Below, one piece after another: positions 1 through 5,711 of a stretch of 9,394 nt of DNA; positions within the stretch are counted from its first letter, which is position 1, and the number at the start of each line of letters is the position of its first letter. The stretch is from Acetobacteraceae bacterium. Lineage in GTDB: Bacteria; Pseudomonadota; Alphaproteobacteria; Acetobacterales; Acetobacteraceae. The DNA lies in contig JAIYAI010000360.1 in NCBI GenBank assembly GCA_027489135.1, positions 1 to 9,394 on the forward strand, written 5' to 3'. Position numbers and translations under genes: made by a program. The notes beneath the pieces are model-generated. The model made no database searches, was not told the DNA's origin, and was given only the letters and a program-made list of their open reading frames with translations.

Positions 1-1235
1 ACCGCGTCGTGCCGGATGCCGGCCGTCAGGTCGAGCCGGTCGAAGGCGCGATACTGCATGCTGGCCCACCCCGCCGTGGTGTGCTGGGAGGCATTGACCG
101 TGGTGCGGAAGAAGGCGCTGCCGGCCGCGCTCTCGGCCTGCTCGTTGGCATGGGTGATGCCGAAGTTGATCGCTCCTGCCGTGAAGGGCCAGACATCGGG
201 CAGCCGGATGGTGTTGCCCCAGTCGATGACCCCGCGCGTGCCCTTGTAGGTATCGGTGGTCGCCGGCGCCGTGTTGATCCAGTCCGGCAGGTTCGTGTAA
301 CGCCGGTTGTCCTGCGTCGCGGCCAGGCGCAGCCCGGTGGTCCAGAGTCCGTCGAACAGCCGGGTTTCGCCGCGGATCTGGCCGTACCAGCGCTGGTCAT
401 GGCCGCGGTAGTTGGGGTCATCCTGCGGCACGTTGTCGAGGCTGAAAGCGTTCTGCCGCCAACGGAACAGCGCCTCGATCCGCGTGTTCTCGATCGGCGT
501 CCAGCCGAGGCGCGCCGCCGCCGCGCCGCCGCCGAAGCCGTCGCGCTCCGGGATATTGGTCGTGAAGCGCGGGGCGACGGCGTTGAAGCCCTGCGTGGTC
601 AGGCCGTTGCCGGAGAGCAGGTAGTCGAACTGGCCGATCGTGCCCGTGGCACCGAGGCCGCCCCGGGCCGTGGCGGGCGCGCCGGCGGCGAACTCGCCAT
701 AGGGCGCGAAGATGCGGTTCGGATCGGCGCGGCGGGTCACGATGTTGATCACGCCGCCGATTGCCGCCGACCCGTAGAGCGAGGAGGCCGGGCCCCGGAA
801 CACCTCGACCCGCTCCACGTCGAACAGCAGGTCCTGGCCGAAATTGAAGGCGCCGTTGGGGTCGGACGGATCGTTGACCGGCACGCCGTCCATCAGCACG
901 AGGACGGAGCGGGAGGAATTGCCGCGCATGAAGCCGCTGGTCTGCGACCCCGGCCCGCCGGTGGTGACCAGGTTGAAGCCCGGGACGGCGGAGAGCGCCT
1001 CCTGCAGGGACTGGTAGCCGCGTTCCTCGATCTCGCGGCGGTTGATGACGGTGATGGCGGCGGGCACGCGCTCCTCAGGCGTGGCGACGCGGGTGCCGGT
1101 GACGATGGTGTCGGGCAGCGCGGCCGTGGCCTGCTGCGGACTGGGCCTTGGGGCAGGGGAGTTGTCCTGCGCCTCGGCGGCAAGGGGTGGCAGGAACAGC
1201 GCCGCCGCGGCGGTGGAGAGGAGGAAACGACGCAC
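1..1235 (-). CDS. btuB: TonB-dependent outer-membrane receptor, BtuB-like (probable cobalamin transporter), 3' end off window
   Basis: Probable outer-membrane beta-barrel that imports vitamin B12 using TonB energy. About 411 codons are present and the barrel's C-terminal part lies beyond the left edge. Reading from GTG at 1235-1233, a Sec signal peptide (residues 1 to about 22, RRFLLSTAAAALFL then an Ala-rich cleavage region) is followed by a TonB-box-like PDTIVTGTR (41-49) and a plug domain (about 55-170). The plug carries typical signatures: LMDGVPVND (114-122), VERVEVFRGPASSLYGS (140-156) and IGGVINIVTRR (159-169). The start is supported by GGAGG (1242-1246) six bases upstream and by the signal peptide beginning right there. 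The cobalamin riboswitch in its leader, not the protein alone, is what points to B12 as substrate; receptors of this shape also carry siderophores. It lies downstream of the ExoD-like gene on the same strand but has its own leader. Receptor family call is firm, B12 specificity likely. Confidence 0.88.
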   Translation of the reverse strand, partial: MRRFLLSTAAAALFLPPLAAEAQDNSPAPRPSPQQATAALPDTIVTGTRVATPEERVPAAITVINRREIEERGYQSLQEALSAVPGFNLVTTGGPGSQTSGFMRGNSSRSVLVLMDGVPVNDPSDPNGAFNFGQDLLFDVERVEVFRGPASSLYGSAAIGGVINIVTRRADPNRIFAPYGEFAAGAPATARGGLGATGTIGQFDYLLSGNGLTTQGFNAVAPRFTTNIPERDGFGGGAAAARLGWTPIENTRIEALFRWRQNAFSLDNVPQDDPNYRGHDQRWYGQIRGETRLFDGLWTTGLRLAATQDNRRYTNLPDWINTAPATTDTYKGTRGVIDWGNTIRLPDVWPFTAGAINFGITHANEQAESAAGSAFFRTTVNASQHTTAGWASMQYRAFDRLDLTAGIRHDA

Positions 1236-1364
1236 CGGGGACCTCCGTGTGCGGTTGACGACAATGCCCGCCGCGGTTGCCCGTGGCGGACGGTGGGCGT
1301 CGTCCTCGCATGCGGGGTCGTCCCTGCCCGGGGGCAGGCGCGGCCAGGTCCGTTGCGCCGGTGC
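1232..1364 (-). promoter_or_regulatory. Candidate riboswitch expression platform sequestering the receptor's RBS and start
   Basis: Downstream of the aptamer, on the minus strand, GCACCGG (1364-1358) and GGACCT (1351-1346) can pair with AGGTCC (1244-1239) and CCGGTGC (1238-1232). This gives 7 + 6 base pairs separated by a six-base bulge on the 5' side. The 3' arm covers the GTG start codon (1235-1233) and three bases of the GGAGG ribosome-binding site (1246-1242). The intervening loop contains a further small hairpin, CCTGCC/GGCAGG (1338-1323). No run of T follows any hairpin, so control of translation is more plausible than intrinsic termination. The pairing is directly visible; its role as the OFF structure is inference. 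The region has no gene. Confidence 0.45.
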
Positions 1365-1392
1365 ACCCCGCCCGGCACGCGCGAGACAACTC

Positions 1393-1584
1393 TGCGCCGG
1401 CCGGTCTCCTGGCTCGCGGTGGGGACCGTGATGGTCCTGGCCCTTCGCCTTCTCGCCCCCGGTGGGAGCAATGGCGTCATGAAGGGCCTCACCGCCTACA
1501 GTTGCGGGGGCAGCCGCGGCCTGGCGAGGCGATGAGGCCTCGCGTCGCGCGTTCCCGTTTCAACCCTTGCGGGTCACCGGCGCA
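1393..1584 (-). ncRNA. Cobalamin (adenosylcobalamin-type) riboswitch aptamer
   Basis: Read on the minus strand, the segment shows the conserved cobalamin-riboswitch blocks in the right order. These are GGTGACCCGCAAGGGTTGAA (1579-1560), the GGGAAC block (around 1550-1556), CTGCCCCCGCAACTGTA (1513-1497), GCCATTG (1475-1469), a GAGAAGGCG block (1455-1447), and the B12 box GCCAGGAGACCGGCC (1413-1399). A perfect 8-bp closing stem P1 pairs TGCGCCGG (1584-1577) with CCGGCGCA (1400-1393), which defines both ends. It sits 158 nt upstream of the GTG start of the TonB receptor, the expected position for B12-repressed uptake genes. By family knowledge, coenzyme B12 binding should lower expression of the receptor. 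The promoter is expected just upstream (1585-1628 or inside the preceding gene), but no convincing -35/-10 pair is visible. Confidence 0.95.
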
Positions 1585-1628
1585 TGGGGGGAGCGTAGAG
1601 CGTCAGCGGCTGCAGGGCGAGGGGGGTA

Positions 1629-2342
1629 TCAGAAGATCCAGCCGAAGGCCTGCACGCCGATCCAGCCGATCGCGATCAGCACGCCGGTGGCGAAGGTGCA
1701 GCCCAGCACCGTCACCAGCATGCCGATGGCCGTGGTGCGGTTGTCGTTCTCGATCAGGCCGAGCGCCATGATGATGTTGCCGAAGGCGGGCGGGAAATTC
1801 GTCCCCGGCCCCGGCAGGATCAGCATGATCGCCACATAGGCGGTCAGCCAGCCGAAGATCCGATCGCCGACGGCGGAGGTGAACCAGCCCGGGCGCGGCT
1901 TCACGAAGCGCTCGACGCGGCGGACCCAGGGCGAACCCTCGCCGAGGCGGAGCAGGGCCGTGCGCGGGATCGTCTGCCGGGCGATGAAGCCGGGAAAGCG
2001 CGGGGACCGCATGCCGAGCCCCATCTGGATGCCCAGGATCAGCACCGGCGTACCGAAGACGGAGGCCGCGGCGGGCAGCAGGGCGGGCAGCAGCAGCAGC
2101 AGGATCAGGAGGCCAAAGGCGCGGTCGCCGAAAGCCTCGGCCATTTCGCCGAGGCTGATGCGCTCGCCGGGGAAGCGGGCGGCCACCTCGGCGACGATGC
2201 GCGAGATCGGCGCAACGGCATCGGCCGGGTCATGTCCGGAAAGGGGAGAGCCACCGACAGGCGCCTCGAAATGTCCGTCCATCGAGGCCTTTCGCTCCGG
2301 GCCAGCCCGGGGACTGTACCGGTCCCCCCCTTCCCCGGTCAT
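1629..2342 (-). CDS. ExoD-family (exopolysaccharide synthesis ExoD-like) membrane protein
   Basis: Predicted inner-membrane protein of 237 aa from the most upstream ATG. The domain starts near ISRIVAEVAARFPGERISLG (46-65), followed by MAEAFGDRAFGLLILLLLLP (67-86), the typical opening of ExoD-family proteins. Hydrophobic segments lie at about 75-91, 95-111, 161-178 and 203-236, with a charged loop of Arg/Lys residues between (112-150). ExoD was first described in Sinorhizobium in exopolysaccharide production and alkali tolerance; its biochemical activity is not known and should not be assumed here. The start is uncertain: the ATG at 2342 has no clear ribosome-binding site, whereas the in-frame ATG at 2282 (residue 21) has AAGG five bases and GGAG twelve bases upstream, and the first 20 residues look non-conserved. 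The shorter 217-aa product is equally credible. The gene lies 67 bp downstream of the crotonase gene on the same strand, so read-through is possible. Confidence 0.85.
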   Translation of the reverse strand: MTGEGGDRYSPRAGPERKASMDGHFEAPVGGSPLSGHDPADAVAPISRIVAEVAARFPGERISLGEMAEAFGDRAFGLLILLLLLPALLPAAASVFGTPVLILGIQMGLGMRSPRFPGFIARQTIPRTALLRLGEGSPWVRRVERFVKPRPGWFTSAVGDRIFGWLTAYVAIMLILPGPGTNFPPAFGNIIMALGLIENDNRTTAIGMLVTVLGCTFATGVLIAIGWIGVQAFGWIF

Positions 2343-2409
2343 CTAGGCGGAAAGGGGGCCTGTTGCATCCGAATTCGTCAAGCCTTCGTGACAGGCCGGA
2401 GAAACCGGA

Positions 2410-3213
2410 TCAGGTGCCCGTGAAGGCGGGCTTGCGCTTTTCCATGAAGGCGCGCCGGCCCTCGCGGTAGTCGTTGCTGTCGAAGCAGCCGGCCATGGCG
2501 GCGCGGATCGCGGCCATGTCGCGGTCGCCCGCATCCTGCAGCACCGCCTTCACCGTCATCTTGTTGGTCCGGAGCGAGAGCGGCGCGTTGACCGCCAGGG
2601 TCGCGGTCAGCTTGTCGACCGTGGCGTCGAGTTCGGCCACGGGCACCACCCGGTTCACAAGCCCGACCCGCTCGGCCTCCTTCGCGTCGAAACGCTCGCC
2701 GCTCATCAGGATCATGTGCGCATGCGCGGGGCCCACCAGGGAGACCAGCGCCTTCACCATGTCGAAGCCATAGGCGATGCCGAGCTTTGCCGCCGGGATA
2801 CCGAACTGCCCGTCATCGGCCGCGATACGGATGTCGGTGGACATCGCGATGCCCAAGCCCCCGCCCATACAGAAGCCGCGGATCTGCGCGATCACGGGCT
2901 TCGGGAAGGTCGAGAGCTTCAGGCGCCCGGCGCTGGTCAGCCGGTCGTATTCCTTCTGCGCGTCGGCATTGGCGCGGTTCTTCTCGAACTGCGAGATGTC
3001 GGCGCCGGAGACGAAGGCCTTGTCGCCCGCGCCCTGCAGCACGACGCAGCGCACCGCCGGATCCTCGGCATACATGTCGAGGGCCTGTCCCATGCCCTCC
3101 CACATGTTCACCGACATGGCGTTGCGCTTCTCGGGCTGGTTGAAGACGATCCGCCCGACCCCGTCCTTGACGCTGGCGAGGATCTTGCCGTCCGCGAGTT
3201 CCATGGTGCTCAT
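2410..3213 (-). CDS. Crotonase-fold (enoyl-CoA hydratase/isomerase family) protein lacking both hydratase glutamates
   Basis: Cytoplasmic acyl-CoA enzyme of 267 aa, a normal length for the crotonase family. The CoA/oxyanion-hole elements are present: AFVSGADIS (66-74) and GFCMGGGLGIA (113-123), then FGIPAAKLG (137-145) and the C-terminal RREAF-like segment GRRAFMEKRKPAF (253-265). In rat mitochondrial hydratase the catalytic acids follow the GGG motif (Glu144) and sit in the FGQPE motif (Glu164). The equivalent positions here are Gly121 and Ala141, so classical water addition is unlikely. Tyr148 and Asp151, in LGIAYGFD, are possible alternative catalytic groups. The ATG overlaps the stop of the upstream CoA-transferase gene (ATGA), implying co-translation and a shared pathway: the transferase would make the CoA thioester that this protein processes. 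A second ATG at residue 4 is an alternative start. Substrate unknown. Confidence 0.92.
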   Translation of the reverse strand: MSTMELADGKILASVKDGVGRIVFNQPEKRNAMSVNMWEGMGQALDMYAEDPAVRCVVLQGAGDKAFVSGADISQFEKNRANADAQKEYDRLTSAGRLKLSTFPKPVIAQIRGFCMGGGLGIAMSTDIRIAADDGQFGIPAAKLGIAYGFDMVKALVSLVGPAHAHMILMSGERFDAKEAERVGLVNRVVPVAELDATVDKLTATLAVNAPLSLRTNKMTVKAVLQDAGDRDMAAIRAAMAGCFDSNDYREGRRAFMEKRKPAFTGT

Positions 3214-4430
3214 CCTTCGCCCCCGAGGGCGCCTTTCGCTCGCAGGTCGGCGATCTCGTCTGCCGTCAGGCCGGCTTCCGCCAGGATTTCCGCGTTATGC
3301 TCGCCGAGGCGCGGCATGTCGCGGTAGAAGCCGGTGTCGACGCCCTCGACGTTCACCGGCTGCGCCACGACCTTGATGTCGCCGCGGGTGCGGTGCTTCA
3401 TCGGCATCGCCATCTCGAGGTGCTGGACCTGCGGGTCCTCGAAGACCTCCTTGATGTTGTTGACCGGCCCGCAAGGGATGCCGGCTTCCTCCATCAGGTT
3501 GACCCAGTATTCGGACGACTTGGTCTTCGTCACCTCGGCGATGACCTCGTTGAGGCGCTTGCGGTCGGCGCCGCGGCCGCCCGCCGTCTTCCATTCCGCG
3601 ACCTCGAGCCACTCCGGATGGCCGACGGCCTTGGCGAAGATGTCCCAGAGCTTGGGCGAGGAGGCGGCGATGTTGATCGGCTTGTCCGTGGTCGGGAAGA
3701 CGCCCATCGGGATATTCACCGGATGGTCGTTGCCGGCCTGGCCGGGAATCTCGCCATCCATCAGCCAGCGCGTGGCCTGGAAGTCGAGCATGAAGACCTC
3801 GACCTCGAGCAGCGAGGTATGGACGTAGCCGCCCTTGCCGGTCCGCTCGCGGTCGTAGAGCTTCATCATGATGCCCATCGCCAGCAGGTTGCCGGCGGTG
3901 AGGTCGTTGATCGGGATGCCGACGCGCATCGGGCCGCGGCCCGGTTCGCCGGTGATCGACATGAGCCCGCCCATGCCCTGGGCGATCTGGTCGACGCCGC
4001 CGCGGGTGGAATAGGGGCCGGTCTGCCCGAAGCCGGAGATCGAGGCGTAGATCAGCCGCGGGTTGATCTCCTTGAGGTCGTCATAGGCGATCTTCAGGCG
4101 ATGCTTGACCTGCATGCGCATGTTCTCGACCACGATGTCCGCGGTCTTGGCGAGGCGCAGGAAGGCGGCGTGGCCGGCCGGGTTCTTCAGGTCGATGCAG
4201 AGGCCGCGCTTGTTGCGGTGCAGATTGACCTGGTCGAAGCCGTCGCGCGCGCCGCCGAGGCCGTCGCCCTGGCCGGGCGGCTCGATGCGGATGATGTCTG
4301 CGCCCCAGTCTGCCAAGTGGCGGACGCAGGTCGGGCCGGCGCGGGCGAGGGTAAGGTCGAGGACGCGGAGACCCGCCAGCGGCAGGCGCGTCTCGGTCAT
4401 CAGCTTCGGGTCGACCGGGGCTTCGGGCAT
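3210..4430 (-). CDS. CoA-transferase family III (CaiB/BaiF type)
   Basis: Cytoplasmic enzyme of 406 aa that should move CoA between carboxylic acids through an enzyme-bound aspartyl intermediate. Family signatures are complete: LAGLRVLDLT (18-27), LADWGADIIRIEPPGQGD (39-56), LHRNKRGLCIDLKNPAG (70-86), the catalytic-Asp region VGIPINDLTAG (170-180) with Asp176 the likely nucleophile, TGKGGYVHTSLLEVEV, and AGIPCGPVNNIKEVFEDPQV near the C-terminus. The frame stays open upstream to 4622, but the ATG at 4430 is chosen because GGAGG (4438-4442) lies seven bases upstream and the conserved domain begins just after it. The stop overlaps the crotonase start by four bases, so the two form a translationally coupled pair. 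Acyl substrates cannot be read from sequence; carnitine, formyl/oxalyl, or fatty/aromatic acids are all precedented in the family. Confidence 0.94.
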   Translation of the reverse strand: MPEAPVDPKLMTETRLPLAGLRVLDLTLARAGPTCVRHLADWGADIIRIEPPGQGDGLGGARDGFDQVNLHRNKRGLCIDLKNPAGHAAFLRLAKTADIVVENMRMQVKHRLKIAYDDLKEINPRLIYASISGFGQTGPYSTRGGVDQIAQGMGGLMSITGEPGRGPMRVGIPINDLTAGNLLAMGIMMKLYDRERTGKGGYVHTSLLEVEVFMLDFQATRWLMDGEIPGQAGNDHPVNIPMGVFPTTDKPINIAASSPKLWDIFAKAVGHPEWLEVAEWKTAGGRGADRKRLNEVIAEVTKTKSSEYWVNLMEEAGIPCGPVNNIKEVFEDPQVQHLEMAMPMKHRTRGDIKVVAQPVNVEGVDTGFYRDMPRLGEHNAEILAEAGLTADEIADLRAKGALGGEG

Positions 4431-4437
4431 GGAGGGA

Positions 4438-4442
4438 CCTCC
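4438..4442 (-). promoter_or_regulatory. Ribosome-binding site fixing the CoA-transferase start
   Basis: GGAGG on the minus strand, seven bases before the ATG at 4430-4428. It decides against the longer open frame that continues to 4622, whose extra residues resemble no part of the family. Confidence 0.8.
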
Positions 4443-4487
4443 CTTGATCGGGACAAGGTTACTGCCGCCCCCCTGGAAGGGCCAGAG

Positions 4488-4513
4488 GGCGCATGGCGGG
4501 GGCGCATGGCGGG
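4488..4513. repeat. 13-bp perfect tandem duplication in a divergent promoter region
   Basis: GGCGCATGGCGGG occurs twice head to tail (4488-4500 and 4501-4513) and is followed by a partial third GGCGG. It lies between the CoA-transferase start (4430, minus) and the globin start (4637, plus), within the 206-bp region that must hold both promoters. It may be a slippage product or duplicated regulator site. No other repeat or clear promoter is seen there. Confidence 0.75.
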
Positions 4514-4636
4514 GGCGGATCGCGGTGCTGAAACCGGACTGAAACACGAAACCGCCCGCCGCGACCTCCGGCAGAAACAGAACGGGGAGAGACTGCCCCT
4601 GTCGCGCCGCCACGGCGCCCATCCAGGAGCAGGCCC

Positions 4637-5065
4637 ATGACCCCCGACCAGATCCGCCTCGTGCAGCAGAGCTTCGAGCAGGTGGCCCGCATCGCCGGCC
4701 CCGCCGCCGCGCTGTTCTACGAGCGTCTCTTCACGCTCGACCCCATGCTGCGGCCGATGTTCTCGCACACCGACATGGGTGCGCAGGGACAGAAGCTCAT
4801 GCTCGCCATCGGCCAGGTCGTCGGCGCGCTGCGGTCGCCGGAACGCGTGCTGCCGGCGCTGCAGGCGCTCGGGGCGCGCCATGCCGGCTACGGCGTGACG
4901 GAGCGGCACTACGAGACCGTCGGCAGCGCCCTGATCTGGACGCTGGAGCAGGGGCTGGGCGAGGCCTTCACCCCGGCGGTACGCGAGGCCTGGTCGGAGG
5001 CCTATGGCATCGTCAGCGGCACGATGATGGTGGCGGGCCGGGCGGCGCTGCGCGCGGCCGCCTGA
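4637..5065 (+). CDS. Single-domain haemoglobin related to the flavohaemoglobin globin domain
   Basis: Haem-binding globin of 142 aa with no reductase domain. It matches the globin part of Hmp-type flavohaemoglobins in order: Tyr28 in LFYERLF (B10), Phe42 (CD1), Gln50 (E7 equivalent, in GAQGQKL), proximal His82 in LGARHAGYGV (F8), and Tyr92 in HYETVGSAL, followed by EAWSEAYGIVSG. The Glu that completes the His-Tyr-Glu proximal triad in E. coli Hmp (Glu137) aligns with a Gly at about 134, so peroxidase-like or NO-dioxygenase chemistry may be altered. Such globins typically bind O2 or NO and need an external reductase; none is in the window. The start is set by AGGAG (4625-4629) seven bases upstream. 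The gene is divergent from the CoA-transferase and convergent with the Rid-family gene, nine bases from its stop. Family certain, role inferred. Confidence 0.93.
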   Translation: MTPDQIRLVQQSFEQVARIAGPAAALFYERLFTLDPMLRPMFSHTDMGAQGQKLMLAIGQVVGALRSPERVLPALQALGARHAGYGVTERHYETVGSALIWTLEQGLGEAFTPAVREAWSEAYGIVSGTMMVAGRAALRAAA

Positions 5066-5074
5066 TCCGCGACG

Positions 5075-5470
5075 TCACGGCAGCACGGCGATGGCGTTGA
5101 TCTCGATCAGCGCATCGGGGGTGGTGAACTTCGTCACCTCCACCATGGTCGAGGCCGGCGCCGTGCCGGTGAAGTATTCCCGGCGGACCGCATGGATCTC
5201 CGGGAAGTGCTCCATGTTGCGGATGTAGACGTCGACCCGGCAGATGTCGTCGAGCGTGCCGCCGGCGGCCTCGACCGCCGCCTTCAGGTTCTCGCAGACC
5301 TGGCGGGTCTGGGCGGAGATGTCGCCCTTGCCGACGATCCGGCCCGATGCGTCCTTGGCGATCATGCCCGAGATGAACAGAAGCCGTCCGCTGGCCGGTG
5401 CTTCGATGGCCTGGGCGAAGTGGCCGGAGGGTTGCGGCAGCAGGGGCGAGGTAACGGTGCGCTTCGGCAT
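5075..5470 (-). CDS. Rid family (YjgF/YER057c/UK114) protein without the RidA catalytic arginine
   Basis: Small cytoplasmic protein of 131 aa, the usual size for this trimeric family. Recognisable elements are LLFISGMIAKDASGRIVGKG (30-49), QTRQVCENLKAAVEAAGGTL (54-73), DICRVDVYIRNMEHFPEI (75-92) and the C-terminal strand LIEINAIAVLP (121-131). RidA enzymes hydrolyse enamine/imine intermediates such as 2-aminoacrylate using Arg105 and Glu120 (E. coli numbering). Here the aligned positions are Ser107 (in APASTMVEV) and Asn124 (in IEINAIAV), so typical RidA deaminase activity is not expected; it probably belongs to one of the Arg-less Rid subfamilies of unknown function. The start ATG has GGAG (5477-5480) six bases upstream. 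It is divergent from the PHA synthase gene, with a notable palindrome between them, and converges on the globin gene. Confidence 0.93.
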   Translation of the reverse strand: MPKRTVTSPLLPQPSGHFAQAIEAPASGRLLFISGMIAKDASGRIVGKGDISAQTRQVCENLKAAVEAAGGTLDDICRVDVYIRNMEHFPEIHAVRREYFTGTAPASTMVEVTKFTTPDALIEINAIAVLP

Positions 5471-5535
5471 GCTGTTCTCCCTGGGCTCCGAGAGCCCGCA
5501 GTCTATCCCGGGTCGCCGCAGCGCGGCGATGGTGT

Positions 5536-5561
5536 GGCGCCTTGCGCAGCCGCAAGGCGCC
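5536..5561. promoter_or_regulatory. Perfect palindrome with an NnrR/CRP-FNR-type core
   Basis: Arms GGCGCCTTGCG (5536-5546) and CGCAAGGCGCC (5551-5561) are perfectly inverted around the four bases CAGC. The inner part reads TTGCG-N4-CGCAA, identical to the box reported for NnrR-type CRP/FNR regulators of alphaproteobacteria. It lies between divergent genes, with its centre about 78 bp from the Rid-gene ATG and 163 bp from the PHA-synthase ATG. The Rid-gene distance fits activation near -41.5 if transcription starts around 5507, which is not demonstrated. As no gene ends here and no T-run follows, it is not an obvious terminator; an mRNA leader hairpin is the main alternative. Confidence 0.5.
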
Positions 5562-5711
5562 GCGGCGCCGCCCGAGGCATGGTGATCCTGCCTCTTCGGA
5601 GCGATCGATGCGATCCCCGGGGCGAGGCGCTGGCGGCACGGTCCCGCTCGTGCGGCCGCAGGCGGGCGACCTGGCCGCCGCCAGGACCCGTTGCGATGGG
5701 CGGGGGTACGC

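Noticed and set aside
9..1535. A 508-codon plus-strand open frame antisense to the TonB receptor and the riboswitch
   Set aside because: It crosses a structured RNA element and the receptor gene, is low in complexity and has no known domain.
4442..4458. Inverted repeat CCTTG-N7-CAAGG upstream of the CoA-transferase
   Set aside because: Only five-base arms, overlapping the ribosome-binding site; it matches at best half of an FNR box, too weak to call an operator.
4431..4622. Extended N-terminus for the CoA-transferase
   Set aside because: The added 64 residues match nothing in the family, and a strong ribosome-binding site precedes the internal ATG at 4430.
3297..4640. A 447-codon plus-strand open frame antisense to the CoA-transferase
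   Set aside because: It mirrors the codon bias of the real gene, has no recognisable domain and would run into the globin start.
5097..5110. FNR-box-like TTGATCTCGATCAG
   Set aside because: Nine of ten conserved positions match, but it lies within the coding end of the Rid gene (codons for LIEI) with no promoter downstream; likely chance.
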